Positions 13,779 through 26,610 are shown, counted from the first letter of the stretch. The stretch: DNA of 45,857 nucleotides from Polytrichum commune (GCA_950295325.1 OX485809.1:25436144-25482000), one strand, 5' to 3'. Notes: a model not told the origin generated them from the sequence alone. Numbers and translations are program-made.

Positions 13779-15300
13779 GTAGGTCTTTCATGTCCATTGA
13801 GATATCTAGTATCGGGCTAGCAAACTTTTAATTGTCCCATAATTGTACACAATTCAACGAAGGCAACAAATGTCTGGTTTGACTTAGGTCCAATGAAAGT
13901 TCTAGTAACATGCACAGCAATCTTCAAGGATTAATTTTGGAGTTCTTTGAATCCTACGCCTTTGATGGTTTAGCTGCCTCAAAGCTTTGCTCACAATGTT
14001 TATATCTATTGTCTCCAAAAAATATATTAAGAAGAAAATCTGAATATTTGAACTACTTGGTAGACTTAATAGTACTACTACTATTACTACTATTACTAAT
14101 AATAATAATACTAATAATACTAATAATAATAATCTGTGCAAGGTTATTTGCAAGAGGTCAAGTTGCCCTATCAATCAGTCTCCAACTGGTGAATATTCTG
14201 ATCAAATGAGTGACCAATCACAGTGGGGCATATGATACGGAGAATACGACTATCTGTCCAAGCACATCCACTAACGTGATGAGCTGATGGTTGTGTGTGC
14301 AGTCTACTGTGTGTGTGAAGCAACTGACTTACAGCCTCCTGGAGATGCTCCTGGGTGCAGCATTCCCGGAGCTTCATGATATGATCCTTGATGTCCGCAG
14401 TAGTGTAGCATGATTCGTCACATATGATTGATGGTGTACCACTTGAATTGTACATTGCTGTATGACATGGCTTATCAGTGTGGTACATTGCCTCACTTTT
14501 ACTTTGGGTGATCAGCTCGGAAGAGCTCACCCATCTTACATGTTAGACTTCCTGTAGTCAGGTGTATGATTCTGTGTCTTAGTCCTAGATGCGGATTCAA
14601 TCAGTACCATAGTCAGGTCATTCTTTCCCTCCAAAAGGGTGTATTCAATCTTCGGAAGATAATTCTTTGGTGGTAGACCAATCTTCTTCTCTGCTTACAA
14701 TTCCTTTTCTCTCTGTTGTCTCAGATTGGAGATTCGGTTCATCTCATATTTGTTCTAATTGTACTGTATCTTATTTCTTGAATAGGGTCTTTTGAGTTCC
14801 TTTCAATGCTTCACAAAGCACTGGACATCCCTCCTACCACTGCAATGAGTTTTGGGTGTCATGGTGTGTTAATGAAAGTATAAATGAAAGTCTCTACAAT
14901 ATACATTTCCACAATCTCTTAGATTATCATTGACATTGAAGATTCCTAGGAACTACGGTTCACATGTGTTGATAAACACGCCCTAGCAAATTCAGTGTCT
15001 TATGCTTTATATCTGTAATCTTTCTGGCGGTTACAATAGTGTTGAAGGTCATTTTTTAATTATTTTTTGGCAGGTTATAAAATCTAGACTGAACCAATCT
15101 AAGGAGTTAGGTCCCCATTTTATGGATATGTTCTCCTTCGATAGCAATAGTCATATGGACGGTCTAGATTGTTTGTCACTTCAACAGGTATGTACTTATT
15201 GCAATTTGAGTGCCAATCACTTTCACAGGTACTAACTCATTACTGTACCTTGCAATTTGAGATCATGACTCATTGAGATATTCCAATCACTTGCAGTGTT
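13779..15300 (+). other. Unresolved 3' end of the sorting-nexin gene
   Basis: Exon 17 ends ..IYYFSQ with a consensus donor (gtaggt). The conserved C-terminal helices that normally follow in plant homologues are not found downstream. Two phase-0 candidates exist. One is 15074-15235, with acceptor ttttttggcag, 53 codons to TAA and a second possible donor at 15188; it begins VIKSRLNQSKELGPHF. The other is 14725-14781, with a strong polypyrimidine acceptor and 18 hydrophobic codons to TGA. Retention of the intron would stop the protein after about 14 codons. The interval also holds a TAC/TAA microsatellite (14072-14132). Confidence 0.4.
14072..14132. repeat. TAC/TAT/TAA trinucleotide microsatellite
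   Basis: About 60 bp of imperfect trinucleotide repeat (act, att, aat units) lies in the last intron or 3' region of the nexin gene. It produces the Leu/Ile-rich reading frames seen there, which are not genes. Confidence 0.9.
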
Positions 15301-15415
15301 CACGTTGATGGATGTGCCACTATGTTGCAAAAACTCCAGATCTTCATCCACAGATTCTCATATTATAGATTATGAGACCTAAAATCTTTGTCACTCCAAC
15401 GATTTGAACGATTTC

Positions 15416-15700
15416 CTAGCTTGAACAGATATTTACTTGCAAATCCTCATCAGCTTCGTATGCTTCTATTACCAGCTTCTTTTCAAAGTATGCAGCTATA
15501 TTTTGCAAGAGGGGGAGTTGCTGGACAAGCTTGAAACTACGGCTTCTCAACTTGGGTACAAATTGCTGAAAATCTTCATAATTGTGTTTTCCAAGAATTG
15601 AAGCCTGTTTTGCTACGTGATGGGCACCTACAATGCCAGTGCACTGGTAAATAGAATACAAAAAATGTGAACAATGTGATAAATCACAAGCTCCAGTCAA
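15416..15700 (-). pseudogene. Unassigned coding-like segment, possible exon relic
   Basis: The minus-strand frame reads like real protein (KQASILGKHNYEDFQQF, then LVQQLPLLQNIAAYFEKKL). It is flanked by splice-like sites on that strand: acceptor ggcattgtag before GTGCCC at about 15633, and donor gtaata after ..KKL. I do not recognise the family. It lies between two convergent genes and downstream of the receptor-kinase stop, so it may be a relic exon, a retrocopy fragment, or chance. Confidence 0.3.
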
Positions 15701-16189
15701 CTGATTAACACAGTTTATATTGTATACTAGCCGTCAAGCTAAAAAATCCTTTGTTCCCATTGGCAACGACATTAAACATGGTCAAAGCCAAAACTCATAA
15801 AAATGTTTCGAGGTACACTAGCTTTCGATGGTGCAGAGAGGGTCAAAAAAATGATGCATGGGAGCATTGTGGAGCAATTCGAGCTGTCCATCCAGTATGA
15901 GAGCGACATCGATCTTCAAGCTCATCACATGCAGGTGAGATTCCGATGTAGGCTGATCCATGAAAGTAATTTCAACCTCCTTGAATACCTAAATCCTCAT
16001 TGACAAGAGAGATCTTGCTAGACAGAATGTACAACTACGGTTACAAAATCCTTGCGGCCTAGTTATCTTTCGAAGGCAGGCAGAGGATGACCTCAAAGTC
16101 GTGTTGTCATGAAAGGCTTGCATTGCTGCAGTGATCTAGTGAAGCTTTTGTGTATGTGTGGAGATGAGAGGGTATTGAGCTTGTGGATT

Positions 16190-19100
16190 CTATCGAGGAG
16201 AGGGCATGGAGTAGCGGGAGCCAACTGATTCTTGTGAAGTGTCGGTGAAGAGGTCGCCTCGAATCTCTGACGAACTCGAATTGCGTCCACCCTGCTGACC
16301 ATCCGAAGCTCGTGGCGGTCGTGCTAATTTCGCGCACCGTTGCTCCTCGATCGCGGCCGCTTCCCGAAGCTCCTGCACGACCTCCTGCATGTTGGGCCGA
16401 TGGCTGTCCTTGGGCTCCACGCTCGTCATCGCCACCTCGATCACCTTCCACATGCTCTCCAAGCTGTAATCGGATTGCAAACCTGGGTCCACAATCTCCT
16501 GCAGGTTTCCCGCTTGCAAATGTGGCCTCACCTGCAAAATGATCCAGGTTGTTTCTTTATCAAAAGTTTCTGGTCCTAAAGAGTCTAAGGTAAGTGGGCC
16601 TAAAACTGACTCTATCATCTCTGCACCCACTTCTCTTATGATATTAACCACGAGCACGAGAGCACGATCAGGACCGAATGACATATCCAAATCAAGGCCA
16701 TAGCCATTTTTCTCATATTAAGTTTTGGAGATCATCTGAATATTATGTTCCTTATCATAGTAAAGATCATTTTTCTATTCAATGATCATATATATAGGTC
16801 CCCCAATTAAGTTGACTTTTGAGCCTAGAATGGCTAACAAAGTTTGAGCTGGTTTTCGGATCTCATTTAAACGTATATTAATTTTTTGGTGTCCGTTCTT
16901 AGACTCCCACCTAACCACACCATTCAAATATAGATGTTAAGATAAGTAACTGAATTTGGCCTGGTTACCTTATGTGCGACTTGGAACATTTGATTTAAGA
17001 ATCATGTGACATGGGGAAATTTTGCAAGCAGATGACATACTGTGATGGGGTGCATTTTGTGATTATGAGCTTTCACGGCAATGTTGAGGTCCTACCACTT
17101 CAGTGATGCTCAACTTCTGGCTTGGGTTGTTTAGCAACACATTAATAGGTGGTCGGCCGCAAATGAGCTCCAACAACACCACACCGAAGCTATAGACGTC
17201 GCTCTTCACCGTCAGCTTTTGCGAGATGTAATACCTGTATAAGGAGGTCAGAAATATAAACATCAATTTTAAAATGTTCTGAAATTCTGAATGTACTTGC
17301 ATCAGTATTTTAGCACTTCTCTGAGGCATTGGGCACTTGATTATATTCCGGCAACAAAATTGTCAGCACAGATTTGCTAGAGTTAATTATTTCTCGAGGG
17401 TGAGGGATCACTTACTCAGGGTCGAGATATCCAGCAGTGCCCTTGACGAGAGTTGAGATGTGTGTGGCGCCTTCCTGCAAAGCAAGTTTGGAGAGTCCAA
17501 AGTCTGACACTTTTGCCTCCATCTTTGCCGTCAGCAAAATATTGCTGCTCTTCACATCGCGGTGAATTATGTTTGGGCTGCACGCTATGTGCAAGTACTC
17601 TAGACCTATATAAAAATGCACATCTTGTAATCAGTGCTTGGATGAGGAAATCATTCCAAATTTTTACTTACATTGTCCTCGCTCATTTAATGTGGATGTG
17701 TACAGTGTAATTTTGACTTTTGAGGTTATTCTGAACTGAGGGAGCAGACAAAACGTGATGAAACTAGTCATACCTTGTGCAGCATCAAGGGCAATCCGAA
17801 TTCGAGTATTCCAAGTCATAGGAGTCGTCGCAAGTGGCCCTGATAAAATAACAAATAGCAGAATCATTTATGTTAACTTTGCTAGTCTTTTTTTTTGACA
17901 AAGCTTCATGTTCTTTTTAGAGTACAAAGTGGAAACGAAACTCGAGTGCACACGCATACCGTATAGATGATCTCGAAGACTTCCCTTCGGAAGGTACTCA
18001 TAGATTAACATTTGGCGGTCCTTGTCTTGGCAGTAACCGATGAGGGAAACAAGGTTCTTGTGATGAATTCGTGAAAGCAAATCAACCTACGAAACAGAGA
18101 ATATAATTCTTGTCAGCAATCGCAGAATCATTGGCCAGCATAATTATATCGACTGCATTTGCATTGCAGACTTGCCAGGTGTACAGAAGGGCAAGATTTC
18201 CTTGCCCATACATGGCAGTGTGAAAATGTGGTCAACCCGTACCTCGTTAAAAAACTCTAGATGGCCCTGCTTCGAGATCCCACTCGAGACCTTGATTGCA
18301 ATTTCTTGGCCAGTCGCCAACTTTCCATAAAACACAGGTCCGAATCCACCTTCTCCTATCTTCTTGCTGAAATTTTTGCTTGCACTCCGTAACTCTCGCA
18401 GTGTGAAGCTTTGGGTGTGGGTTTGAAAGCTTTGTTGCTTGTCGATTTTCTTCCCTTCAAATACATAGATACATCCAAGTCAAGGTCAGGATATTTGGAG
18501 CCCAAACACTAGTTTACCATGTAGCACACAAGACATAGAGGCTTACTGATCAACTTTACCTTGATTGGTTTGAACCAGTGTCGGACTGGTATCACCTTAC
18601 TTTGATACCACATGGGTCCACATATTGAGGATTTTACATTTGTTCGAGACTAGTAGGAGACGGGTTTTTGAGAATTTTTTTGTGTTTGTTACCATTCAAG
18701 TCTGTATTCCAGTCAGAAACCTAATACCTAGGTGCCACCTAGATCAAATGACCGTAGTATAATATGGTACTGGGAAAGAGTTGACCTAAGTAATGACTAG
18801 GGTGTACAATGATTTATTCATGTTGCTATACCCACCAAGTATCAACACTTGATTAGTATCACAATTTTGATACCAGTATCTGTGTCTCGTGTGGTACATG
18901 GTTTTGTACAACACATCATTACTATTACTATTAATGTTATGTATTGACACGATTCATTCACCTAAATACCAGTCCAGCTTGGTCTGTACCTGGCTTGGCA
19001 TAATTGTTGCAGTGTTTTCCGACTCTGCGAAAGAAGACGATTAAACCAACCACCAGGAGTAAGACTCCTCCAATGCTCCCTGCCACAGCGGTGAGGATGC

Positions 19101-22100
19101 GGAACGGCGTTGGTGGGGCGGAGGACTGCTCAGTACGCATCCCACATGAGGTCATGCCTTTGCAAAGTTGTGGATTTCCAGAGATACTGCAACCAACCAG
19201 AGAGAGAAGATATATGGAGCGTGATATATATATGACAATTGGTTGACATATTGCGCGCAATCTCTTAAACTTGGCTCAATGTGAGTGTCAGGGGCTTTAA
19301 AAATCTTGAAATGTTTTAAGGATAATTGCACATCTTTTCAAAGCACCAGAATTTGGTCATAGATGGTCAGCAGTTTGCTTACTTCATGTAGAAGTGTCTG
19401 TTGCCAAGGTCAGGAAGATTCCCCCCCAGATTGTTGTCTTGCAAATCTCTGGAAAGAAAATTTTGTAAGAAAATAAATCAATGATCTGGAAAGCAAGTCT
19501 GTGAATAAACTACTTTCACTGACAAAAGCATTCTATCAAACTCCGAAATTGTGCAATCTGAAGTGTGATGGGTTTAGTAATGCACATTCAAAGAGTTGAG
19601 CGAACCTGTCTGTCATCGACAGTCTAGCTTTGCAATATATTCATAAACATCCATAAAGGGAAGACTCTGACTAGCAGAATTAAAATTGAGAGAACAGAGG
19701 TTTATGTGACACTCACAGCTCTTGCAAGCTCGGTAAGTTGATGAGCGACTGGGGGATGTCACCTGTTAGAGAGTTGTGCTGAAGATACCTGCAAAGTTGG
19801 ACCCCAATGGAGACAATTTAGCTCAGCATAATCAACTAAGTTCATATACGTCAGCCCGTCGTAAGACTATGTACAAACGTACAAACGTCATGTGGAAGTT
19901 GAAAAGCCTGTTAGAGCAAAGTCAGATGAAGAAACATACAAATGTGTAAGGCTTTGGAGCTGGCTCAAATCTGGGATTGACCCGGTTAATAAATTGTTAT
20001 CCAGTCTCCTGCACATAGCCATCGGAACTCAGAAATTGAAACAATGTGCAACTATTAAAGGCTCAGAATTCTTGATCCTGTCCTGCTATTCTCTATACCT
20101 ATGTTTCTATGAATAAGAGTACTGTAAGGTGATGGGTTGGATAGCATTCAAGTGTGGTGTTTCTGGATGAAATTGAGTTTGAGAGAAATCACTCACACCA
20201 AGGTCAAAGCCGTGAGGTTGCTAATGCCTTGTGCAATTGTGCCTGACAGATTCTTGTTTGATAGATTCCTGCAGACAAACCACCCCAAATGCGTTGGGAC
20301 AGAGGACAGAAAACTCAAAACACGTATATTGTAATACTCTGCAGCTGATTTGTCAAGAGCATGACTGCAAAAAGTTTGAGGAAGGAGCATGACTCACAAT
20401 GAGGTAATCCGAGGGCCTGCTGGGTCTACGGAGCACGTGACCCAGTCGAAAGGGTAAGGTGAACAAGGGTCACCAGTCCACTCAGTTAAGTTGTATTGAT
20501 TTTTGATGTCAATAATTGCCATGGCTGCACCCATTTCCTCATATGTCAGCGCCTAAGTATGAAATTCGCATATATGAGGTTGAACAAAATCTGATGAAAA
20601 AATCTATGGAAGGTTGTTGGGAGCCGACAGTTAAGTAGGTTGCTGAGAAGGAATGCAGAGGATGTGCATGATGAACAGCAACAGCACTCTTATGCATAAA
20701 GTTATCTTGATCTTGGTGGTGTTGTTGAAGAGATTGCGCAAAGTCTGAGGAGATGATGTCCAATCTGAGAAAACCATGAAGAATATCCCACAATACACTT
20801 ACCCCGTCTTTACCGAGATGTACTCCAAAGAAATGTGAAGAAAGGCGAATGGGTGTGTGTACTCCAAACATGTTTATTATGTCTTCAGGTATCTCTGCAA
20901 GGTTCTTGACTTTAATGAGAAAGCTGGGATGAGCCCAGTTTCCTTGATCTTGGTGAAGTTCTAAAAGAGATTGCACAAAGAGGAGATAATGCCCAACCTG
21001 AGAAAGCATGAAGAATATCCCGTAATGCACTTACCCCAACTTCATCAAGATGTGGTCTTGAGCAACGGGGAAGAAAGGCCCATGTTAGCAAACGTGTTTA
21101 TTACATTCTCCGGTATATACCTTTGCAAGGTTCTTGACTTTAGTGAGCAAAGGATGAGCAGTACACATACCATCTGACCAATACGTAAGTGCCTGTGGAT
21201 TCTCGAAGACCTGGTAAACTTCATAAGCGTTCAGCAAGGGGTCATCAGTAGCACCCACGCAAGGCGAGAAGGTGAAGTTCGCCGCCCCCGAAACCGTAAC
21301 GTAAGGTTTGTCAACCTGAACGGCGGCGAAAGCCCCTCCAGGTGCGTCTCTAACAACGCTGAATCCCGGTAGCCATGGCGTCGAGTCGAGAAAGATGTCA
21401 AACTCCCGCGAAGTTGCGTTCATGCTTGGGTCGAGCTCGGCAAAGTACATGACGATGTAGTATTTCATGTTTGGGATCCACGGAACGCTATTCCACTGCC
21501 CGTTCACGCGTTTCGCTGTGCTCATGACCAGTGTGGGTGGATTGTTTACTGCGGCGCTGGTGTCTATGGTGCGTGTGGTGTTGATTGCACTTGCTTGGCC
21601 CAAGTAATTTAACCAGACTCTGTCGTATGGGTCATCCGGATACCTGCAAAACAACAATTTAATGCATCACAGGTACATATGAGAAACGCAGCAAATTGGA
21701 GGTCACATCAGAAATGTTCTAACTTTAAGATTTGAAGACAGCCATGGGTAGGTGCAACTCCAGTGCAGCCTGGTGAAAGTGGTCGTTGTTGCAACACAAA
21801 TTTATCCATCAAGATTGAAATATTGTATGTAGAGAAAGACGAACTTGCAATGTAATACAGAACGATGAGAAACTTAAAGTGTTTAATTGAGATCACATGG
21901 CTAAATCATATTCATATGATTAGTGAGGTTATATTTTTGCTGCAATGGCTGGTATACTCAAACCATTGCATTCATATGTTCAGAACACTGATCTTTTCCA
22001 CGAACCATGACTTCTCTCTCATGTCTCGGGCGCATTGGAAATCTATTTCTCTCTAGATTTGTCCCAATTTGCAGTCTTATTCTTTGAAAAGACTCTGAGC

Positions 22101-23807
22101 TACAGTACTTCTCCTAGAAAAACCTGATGTGTGGCGAGTGAGTAAGCAAATGATATTAAGCAATCCTGTGCAGAATTCCATTTTTCGAAGCTGTAAGATC
22201 ATAGGCTTTCTGCACTCACATTGTGGAGATTTTTGAGTTGGTACGGTTGACATATTCTTGGCAAACAAAAGCAATGTCGTATGCGTTTAATCCGATAACA
22301 TTTCCGGTGGCCTTGTGTTAATTCGCAAGCTACATTGCTTTGTTTCAGCATACGGTGCTCAAGGTAAGCTTCGGTGGTTGAGAATTTGTTTGGGTTAAGT
22401 GCAGTGACGAAGTGTTGATAACCTCAAGTATGGGGATATGTCCTATAACAGTTGACAGTTTACGTTGCATTGTTTCAGGAATTGTCGCTTCAGGTTAAGC
22501 TTCAACAGTTGAGGATCTGTTTGGCTAAAGTGCATTGACGAAGCTTTGATTACCTCAAGTATGGGAATATGTCCTATTTCAGTTCGCATTTTACATTGCA
22601 TTCTTTCTGGAATTGTCGCTTACGGTAAGCTTTGTTTTTTCAGATCTGTCTGTCTAAGGTGCAGTGATATCGAAGGTTTGATTACCTCAAGTATGGGGAT
22701 ATCTTTTCATCAGCGCCGAAATTATAGCGTTGGAGCCTAGAGAGATAATTTCCATGCCGCACCAGCGGATACATGCGTGGATCGAGCGGCCGAAGCTCCA
22801 AAGCGGAGATGTAAGGGTCATCATTCAGTGAGGTTCGCAACAAGCACACATACGCCGTGTCGCGAGTCGCCGTGAACAGCATCTCCACAAAATCTCCCAT
22901 CATGGTCTCCACGGTTTTGATCCGGGTGCCCTCCAACACCAAGTCGAACGAGGGCCCGGAGGAGATGGGCAGGAACGAGGCTCGCACAAGGTAAGATGTG
23001 TTGCTCACGGTGGGAAGCGCGTAACAGCTCTTGTTGCTTGGGCCTGCTGGAAACCTTCGGATGGTGTTGAGTGCTCGAAATGGGTTGTACACGCTGGTGC
23101 CATTGCTGCCCTCGTCCACAGCGTTCACACCCTCGCATGTGTATCGATCATCCGTCGACCATGTCATGTTCAATGCCGCATCGTAGTTCTCAACATTTGC
23201 TCCACAATCAATGTTCACAAACCCTGCAGCACCACCACCACATGACGACACAATGACATGAATGTGTATTCAATTTGGGACGTCCAACTCCACATTGCAC
23301 ATGACAAGATGCGTTGTTGCAGTAGGCGATGGAAGGACATGGCGAATGTCGTAGTTCTCAAGTTTTTCTCCACAATCTATGGTCACCAATTCTGAACCAC
23401 CACCACTACATAAGGAGACAATGACGTCAATATTTGGGCTACATTTCGAAACGCAACTCTACATTGCACATGACAAGATGCAGTGTTGCAGTAGGACATG
23501 GCAAATGTCATAGTTCTCAATGTTTGCTACACAATCAAATGTTTTCTCAATTCCTGTACCACCACTATATGACGGCATATTGACGTGAATAGTGGATCAC
23601 ACTGCGAAGACTGGCAACTCCGTGTTGCACATTACAAGAACATGCATTGCTCCAGTGGGCTATGGAATGAACTTGAAGGATATGGAGAATGATGTTGGTA
23701 CCTGGTTGGGCTTCGGCCTGCAATGCAAGAATGGACATCCAGAGAACTGTAACTACAGCCACCACGGAGTACCGAAATCTTGAGTGATGCAGCTGGCACC
23801 GCACCAT
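16190..23807 (-). CDS. Malectin-like LRR receptor-like Ser/Thr kinase, 931 aa
   Basis: Exons in coding order: 23807-23702, 23223-22686, 21643-21171, 20524-20398, 20268-20197, 20008-19940, 19788-19717, 19448-19383, 19186-18990, 18454-18243, 18086-17960, 17839-17774, 17605-17416, 17234-17096, 16531-16190 (2796 nt, all GT-AG, phases agree). The start [10 protein letters not shown] opens a signal peptide (residues 1-33); earlier in-frame Met codons exist but would spoil it. Malectin-like ectodomain 36-372 ([25 protein letters not shown]); [13 protein letters not shown] cap; about four LRRs on 66-72-nt exons, 415-507; Cys pair; membrane helix about 538-560; kinase from about 590. Kinase residues: GEGGFG loop, Lys628, HRD Asp725, DFG Asp743, activation segment [15 protein letters not shown]. 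It is an RD kinase with every catalytic residue, so likely active. Layout and length match Arabidopsis At1g67720-type LRR-I receptors. The ligand is unknown. Introns 1, 2 and 3 carry tandem repeats that copy or flank exon edges. Confidence 0.96.
20705..21165. repeat. Two-copy tandem repeat, unit about 230 bp, in receptor-kinase intron 3
   Basis: Matching anchors recur about 230 bp apart: gcaaggttcttgacttta at 20897 and 21125, and catgaagaatatccc at about 20777 and 21008. The upper copy ends a few bases from the exon 3 donor at 21170. The lower copy keeps an open minus-strand frame of 163 codons (20539-21030). Confidence 0.85.
22331..22705. repeat. Three-copy tandem repeat, unit about 131 bp, spanning the exon 2 donor
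   Basis: The segment acctcaagtatggg, which is the exon 2 end plus its splice donor read in reverse, occurs at 22421, 22552 and 22684. Only the copy at 22684 is the true junction. Units also share the (a)cattgcattgtttcagg-like segment at 22331, 22461 and 22592. Confidence 0.9.
23184..23665. repeat. Three-copy tandem repeat, unit about 160-168 bp, spanning the exon 2 acceptor
   Basis: The anchor tagttctcaa occurs at 23184 (inside exon 2), 23352 and 23511. The copies in intron 1 still resemble the first codons of exon 2: the middle one would read [14 protein letters not shown] beside the true [14 protein letters not shown], and each follows an acceptor-like CAG. Confidence 0.9.
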
Positions 23808-24450
23808 GTCTACTGTCTGTTCACGCCATTCCTTCACCATCGCCGCCATCTGCAATGTGTCCAGACCCTTCACATTACATTGCATCAAAGCTTCTAGTAC
23901 GTTGTCCCCTCCATCGCCCGGATACTTTCCTCCTTTTGAACAATAAATCCTTGGACTCGATCTTTTACTGACAAGGAGTCTTGCCCTAGGCCAAAGCACC
24001 AACAAATCGAAGCACGAGCCGACCACGACAATCAATGGTGCAACCACGAAGCTGGAAACCTGAGACTCGTGGAACTGAGCACAACGTCTGGGAGGACATG
24101 TGGGAAGCAATGTGATATTCTAGGCGATTGGTGGACACTGTGACCAGCTTAGGCACCTACGCTTAGAAAAAGAGAAAATCTAGCTCTTGAAGTAGATAAA
24201 TAGGCTCCAAAGCATGTACAAAACTTGCTCTCCGTGTGACGGAAGCATCATCAACAATGTATGCAATGTGAGCTGTATGTGTGCCCTAACAATGTAAGCA
24301 GGAAACAGGAAGCTGAAATATACTGTAACACGGATTTCTGCTCCAATGTGAGTACATAAGTGGTCCTCAGAGATTTGCGAAAGAAAACGTGGTGCCAAAT
24401 GCTTGTGCCTGTTTGTGTGTCTGTGTGTGTGTTTCAAACTTGAGAGATAG
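23808..24450 (-). promoter_or_regulatory. Upstream region of the receptor kinase
   Basis: This stretch holds no other gene. The frame is open above the chosen start to about 24110, but it gives no signal peptide or known domain. A TATA-like tatttat sits at about 24198 on the minus strand. A TG microsatellite (24414-24432) lies further up. Confidence 0.3.
24414..24432. repeat. TG dinucleotide microsatellite
   Basis: A run of TG units with one interruption. Confidence 0.85.
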
Positions 24451-26610
24451 CCGAACTTGAGTTCCTACCTTTTTCTTCCACAGCGGAGGCTCATCACCAT
24501 GTGCCGAACAAGCTTCACCTGCCATCCATCCGCTGAGTATTTGCACTCCTCAACCCCGTCAGAACCTGCACCGACTTGGCCATCAAAATTCAGGCAAGCT
24601 GCAGCAGCTACACAGACAGAATCCTCTCCAGATCACACCACCTGGCATATTGAGGTCGACACTGGAAGAGAAAAAAATGTGAACGTTGAGCTAGCTGAAG
24701 TTAAGAAAGTGTGTGTATAAAGATGCAAGTGAGTGAGGCCGGACAAAAAGCCTACCTACTTCGCTTGCTCCATTATGTCAGGGAGGTGCAGGGCTGCAGA
24801 GGTGTTTGGTCAGACGCCCAAAGTCAAGGGAGGGACTCCGACATGCTGACAAACATTTAATGCGCCTCCTAATGGATGTGTCAGGACCAGCAACACCAAT
24901 CCAGCTTCTTGCATCCATGTCCATGACCTCCGGCGATGAAGTACTTAACCTTCATCTTAAGTAGTGAACCTAACTTCTAAGCTAACTTCTTCATGTAATT
25001 CTGACTGGCCTCTGCACGTTATTAATGTCTAACAGCACTTCCTGCCCTTCGAATCCGAAATGAAAGCGTGCACTTGCAACTCATTGATGACAGGGCAGGG
25101 GGGCAAGTAAACTCACACTCAGCTGCAGGAGGCATGATTACTTACAGCAAAGACGATGATGTATCAGGATTCAGGACACGGTGACAACCGCCTTCTTTTG
25201 CACAAAAGCTGTAAGCTAAGTTATTTACTTTAACATCCATCTAAATCACAAGTACACAGTGGCGACTCCCAAGTTGATTTGGAGCAAGTAAAGTAGGTTA
25301 GTCATCTGATCTGCAGGATCCACGGCAAGGAGACTGCATGTGCCACTGCTACGAAATTGTTTTCTCAAGCTGATAAGTAAGTGTTGCATATCTTGATGGC
25401 AGATGAAGCTATGCATGCTATTGAGAAAGAAAGCAATCGATTGGCTTGGCTTGATTGCCAAGTAAGAGAGCAAATCGATTGTTGCTGCTCTTGTCTGATA
25501 TCTCGTGACGCTCGTAAATTATGAGGTTATAATGAGATCAGAGTACATATATCCCAGTATTGACTGATTGCCTGGGGCTAACATACTGATATCTCTAGCC
25601 AGTGGCCACAGGGAGTTGGCAGCTTGTGACTCGAGCCAAATGATTTATGAATGAACTACCAGCTATGATCCGCTCGTTACCGTTGTTGGCGTGGTAATCT
25701 GACTTGAGATTTGCTAGAGTACATTCGATATTATTTGACCTATTCATGAATTCTAGAATCTGCCATGTTCATTTACATTCATTATTTCATCATCTTCTGG
25801 ATAATTCACAAGTTCAGCAAATTCACTACATCCAGTGGCAGCAGTGCAGGTTACGCTGCGTGATTTGGAGTGACGAAGGACAAGGTTTCAAATCGATCCT
25901 GGAAATCACCGCAGCATCTGGCAGCTCAAAGTCACTCAAGTATATGCTCCCTCAAGTTTTGCAAATTAGGACATTCTTAAGAGCCTCCTCCATCCTCTCT
26001 TTCCAGTTTACTCCGAGTTTTTAATTGATAAGCACTGTGCCTCTAAGGTTAGTGGGCCTAATTTCGTTGCTCATCTTCATTGGACACCTATATTTGAGTG
26101 GTATGTGGTTAGGTGTGGATCTAAGAAAAAACATATTTTTGCAAGAATGGAGTTTCTTTGCATTTTTTTGGATTGCTTGTTTAAAATTTGTTAACCATCT
26201 AGATTTAATGAAATGAAATCGATTTTAGAGTCCAGGAAGTCAGACTTTAAATATAGCCAAGTTTATAATTGGGGATACCTACTCATCATTTTCACTATGA
26301 CGATTAAAAAGTTGGTCATATGAAATGATTTGGACTTGCCAATCATCTCGCATTCTGATTGCATGTTTTTGTATCCCATGAGAAGTGTGTGTAGAATTAA
26401 AAGTGTTTGTTTAAAGCATGGAATACCTTAAAATTGTATTGACCCTAAAGAAGCCACAACATGTTAGTTTGTCTCCACAAAACTCAAATTCAATGGGCCC
26501 ATTTGCCTAAATGAATTTCACCCAATATTTACTTTCTCCAATGTTGACTTAGGGAAAGCGCTCACTACACCACTTAATAATTTTATATTAGTGCGAGTGT
26601 CCATAGTAGG

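Noticed and set aside
14171-14530. 119-codon minus-strand frame in the last nexin intron
   Set aside because: No recognisable protein pattern, no splice context, next to a microsatellite. Possibly a relic but unsupported.
15803-16003. 66-codon plus-strand frame with a donor-like end
   Set aside because: It lies opposite the receptor-kinase 3' flank. It shows no homology and no matching acceptor or partner exon.
16107-16579. Alternative-frame ORFs over the last receptor-kinase exon
   Set aside because: Shadows of the kinase C-terminal coding sequence.
24457-24720. 87-codon plus-strand frame upstream of the receptor kinase
   Set aside because: Low-complexity, no domain, no splice support.
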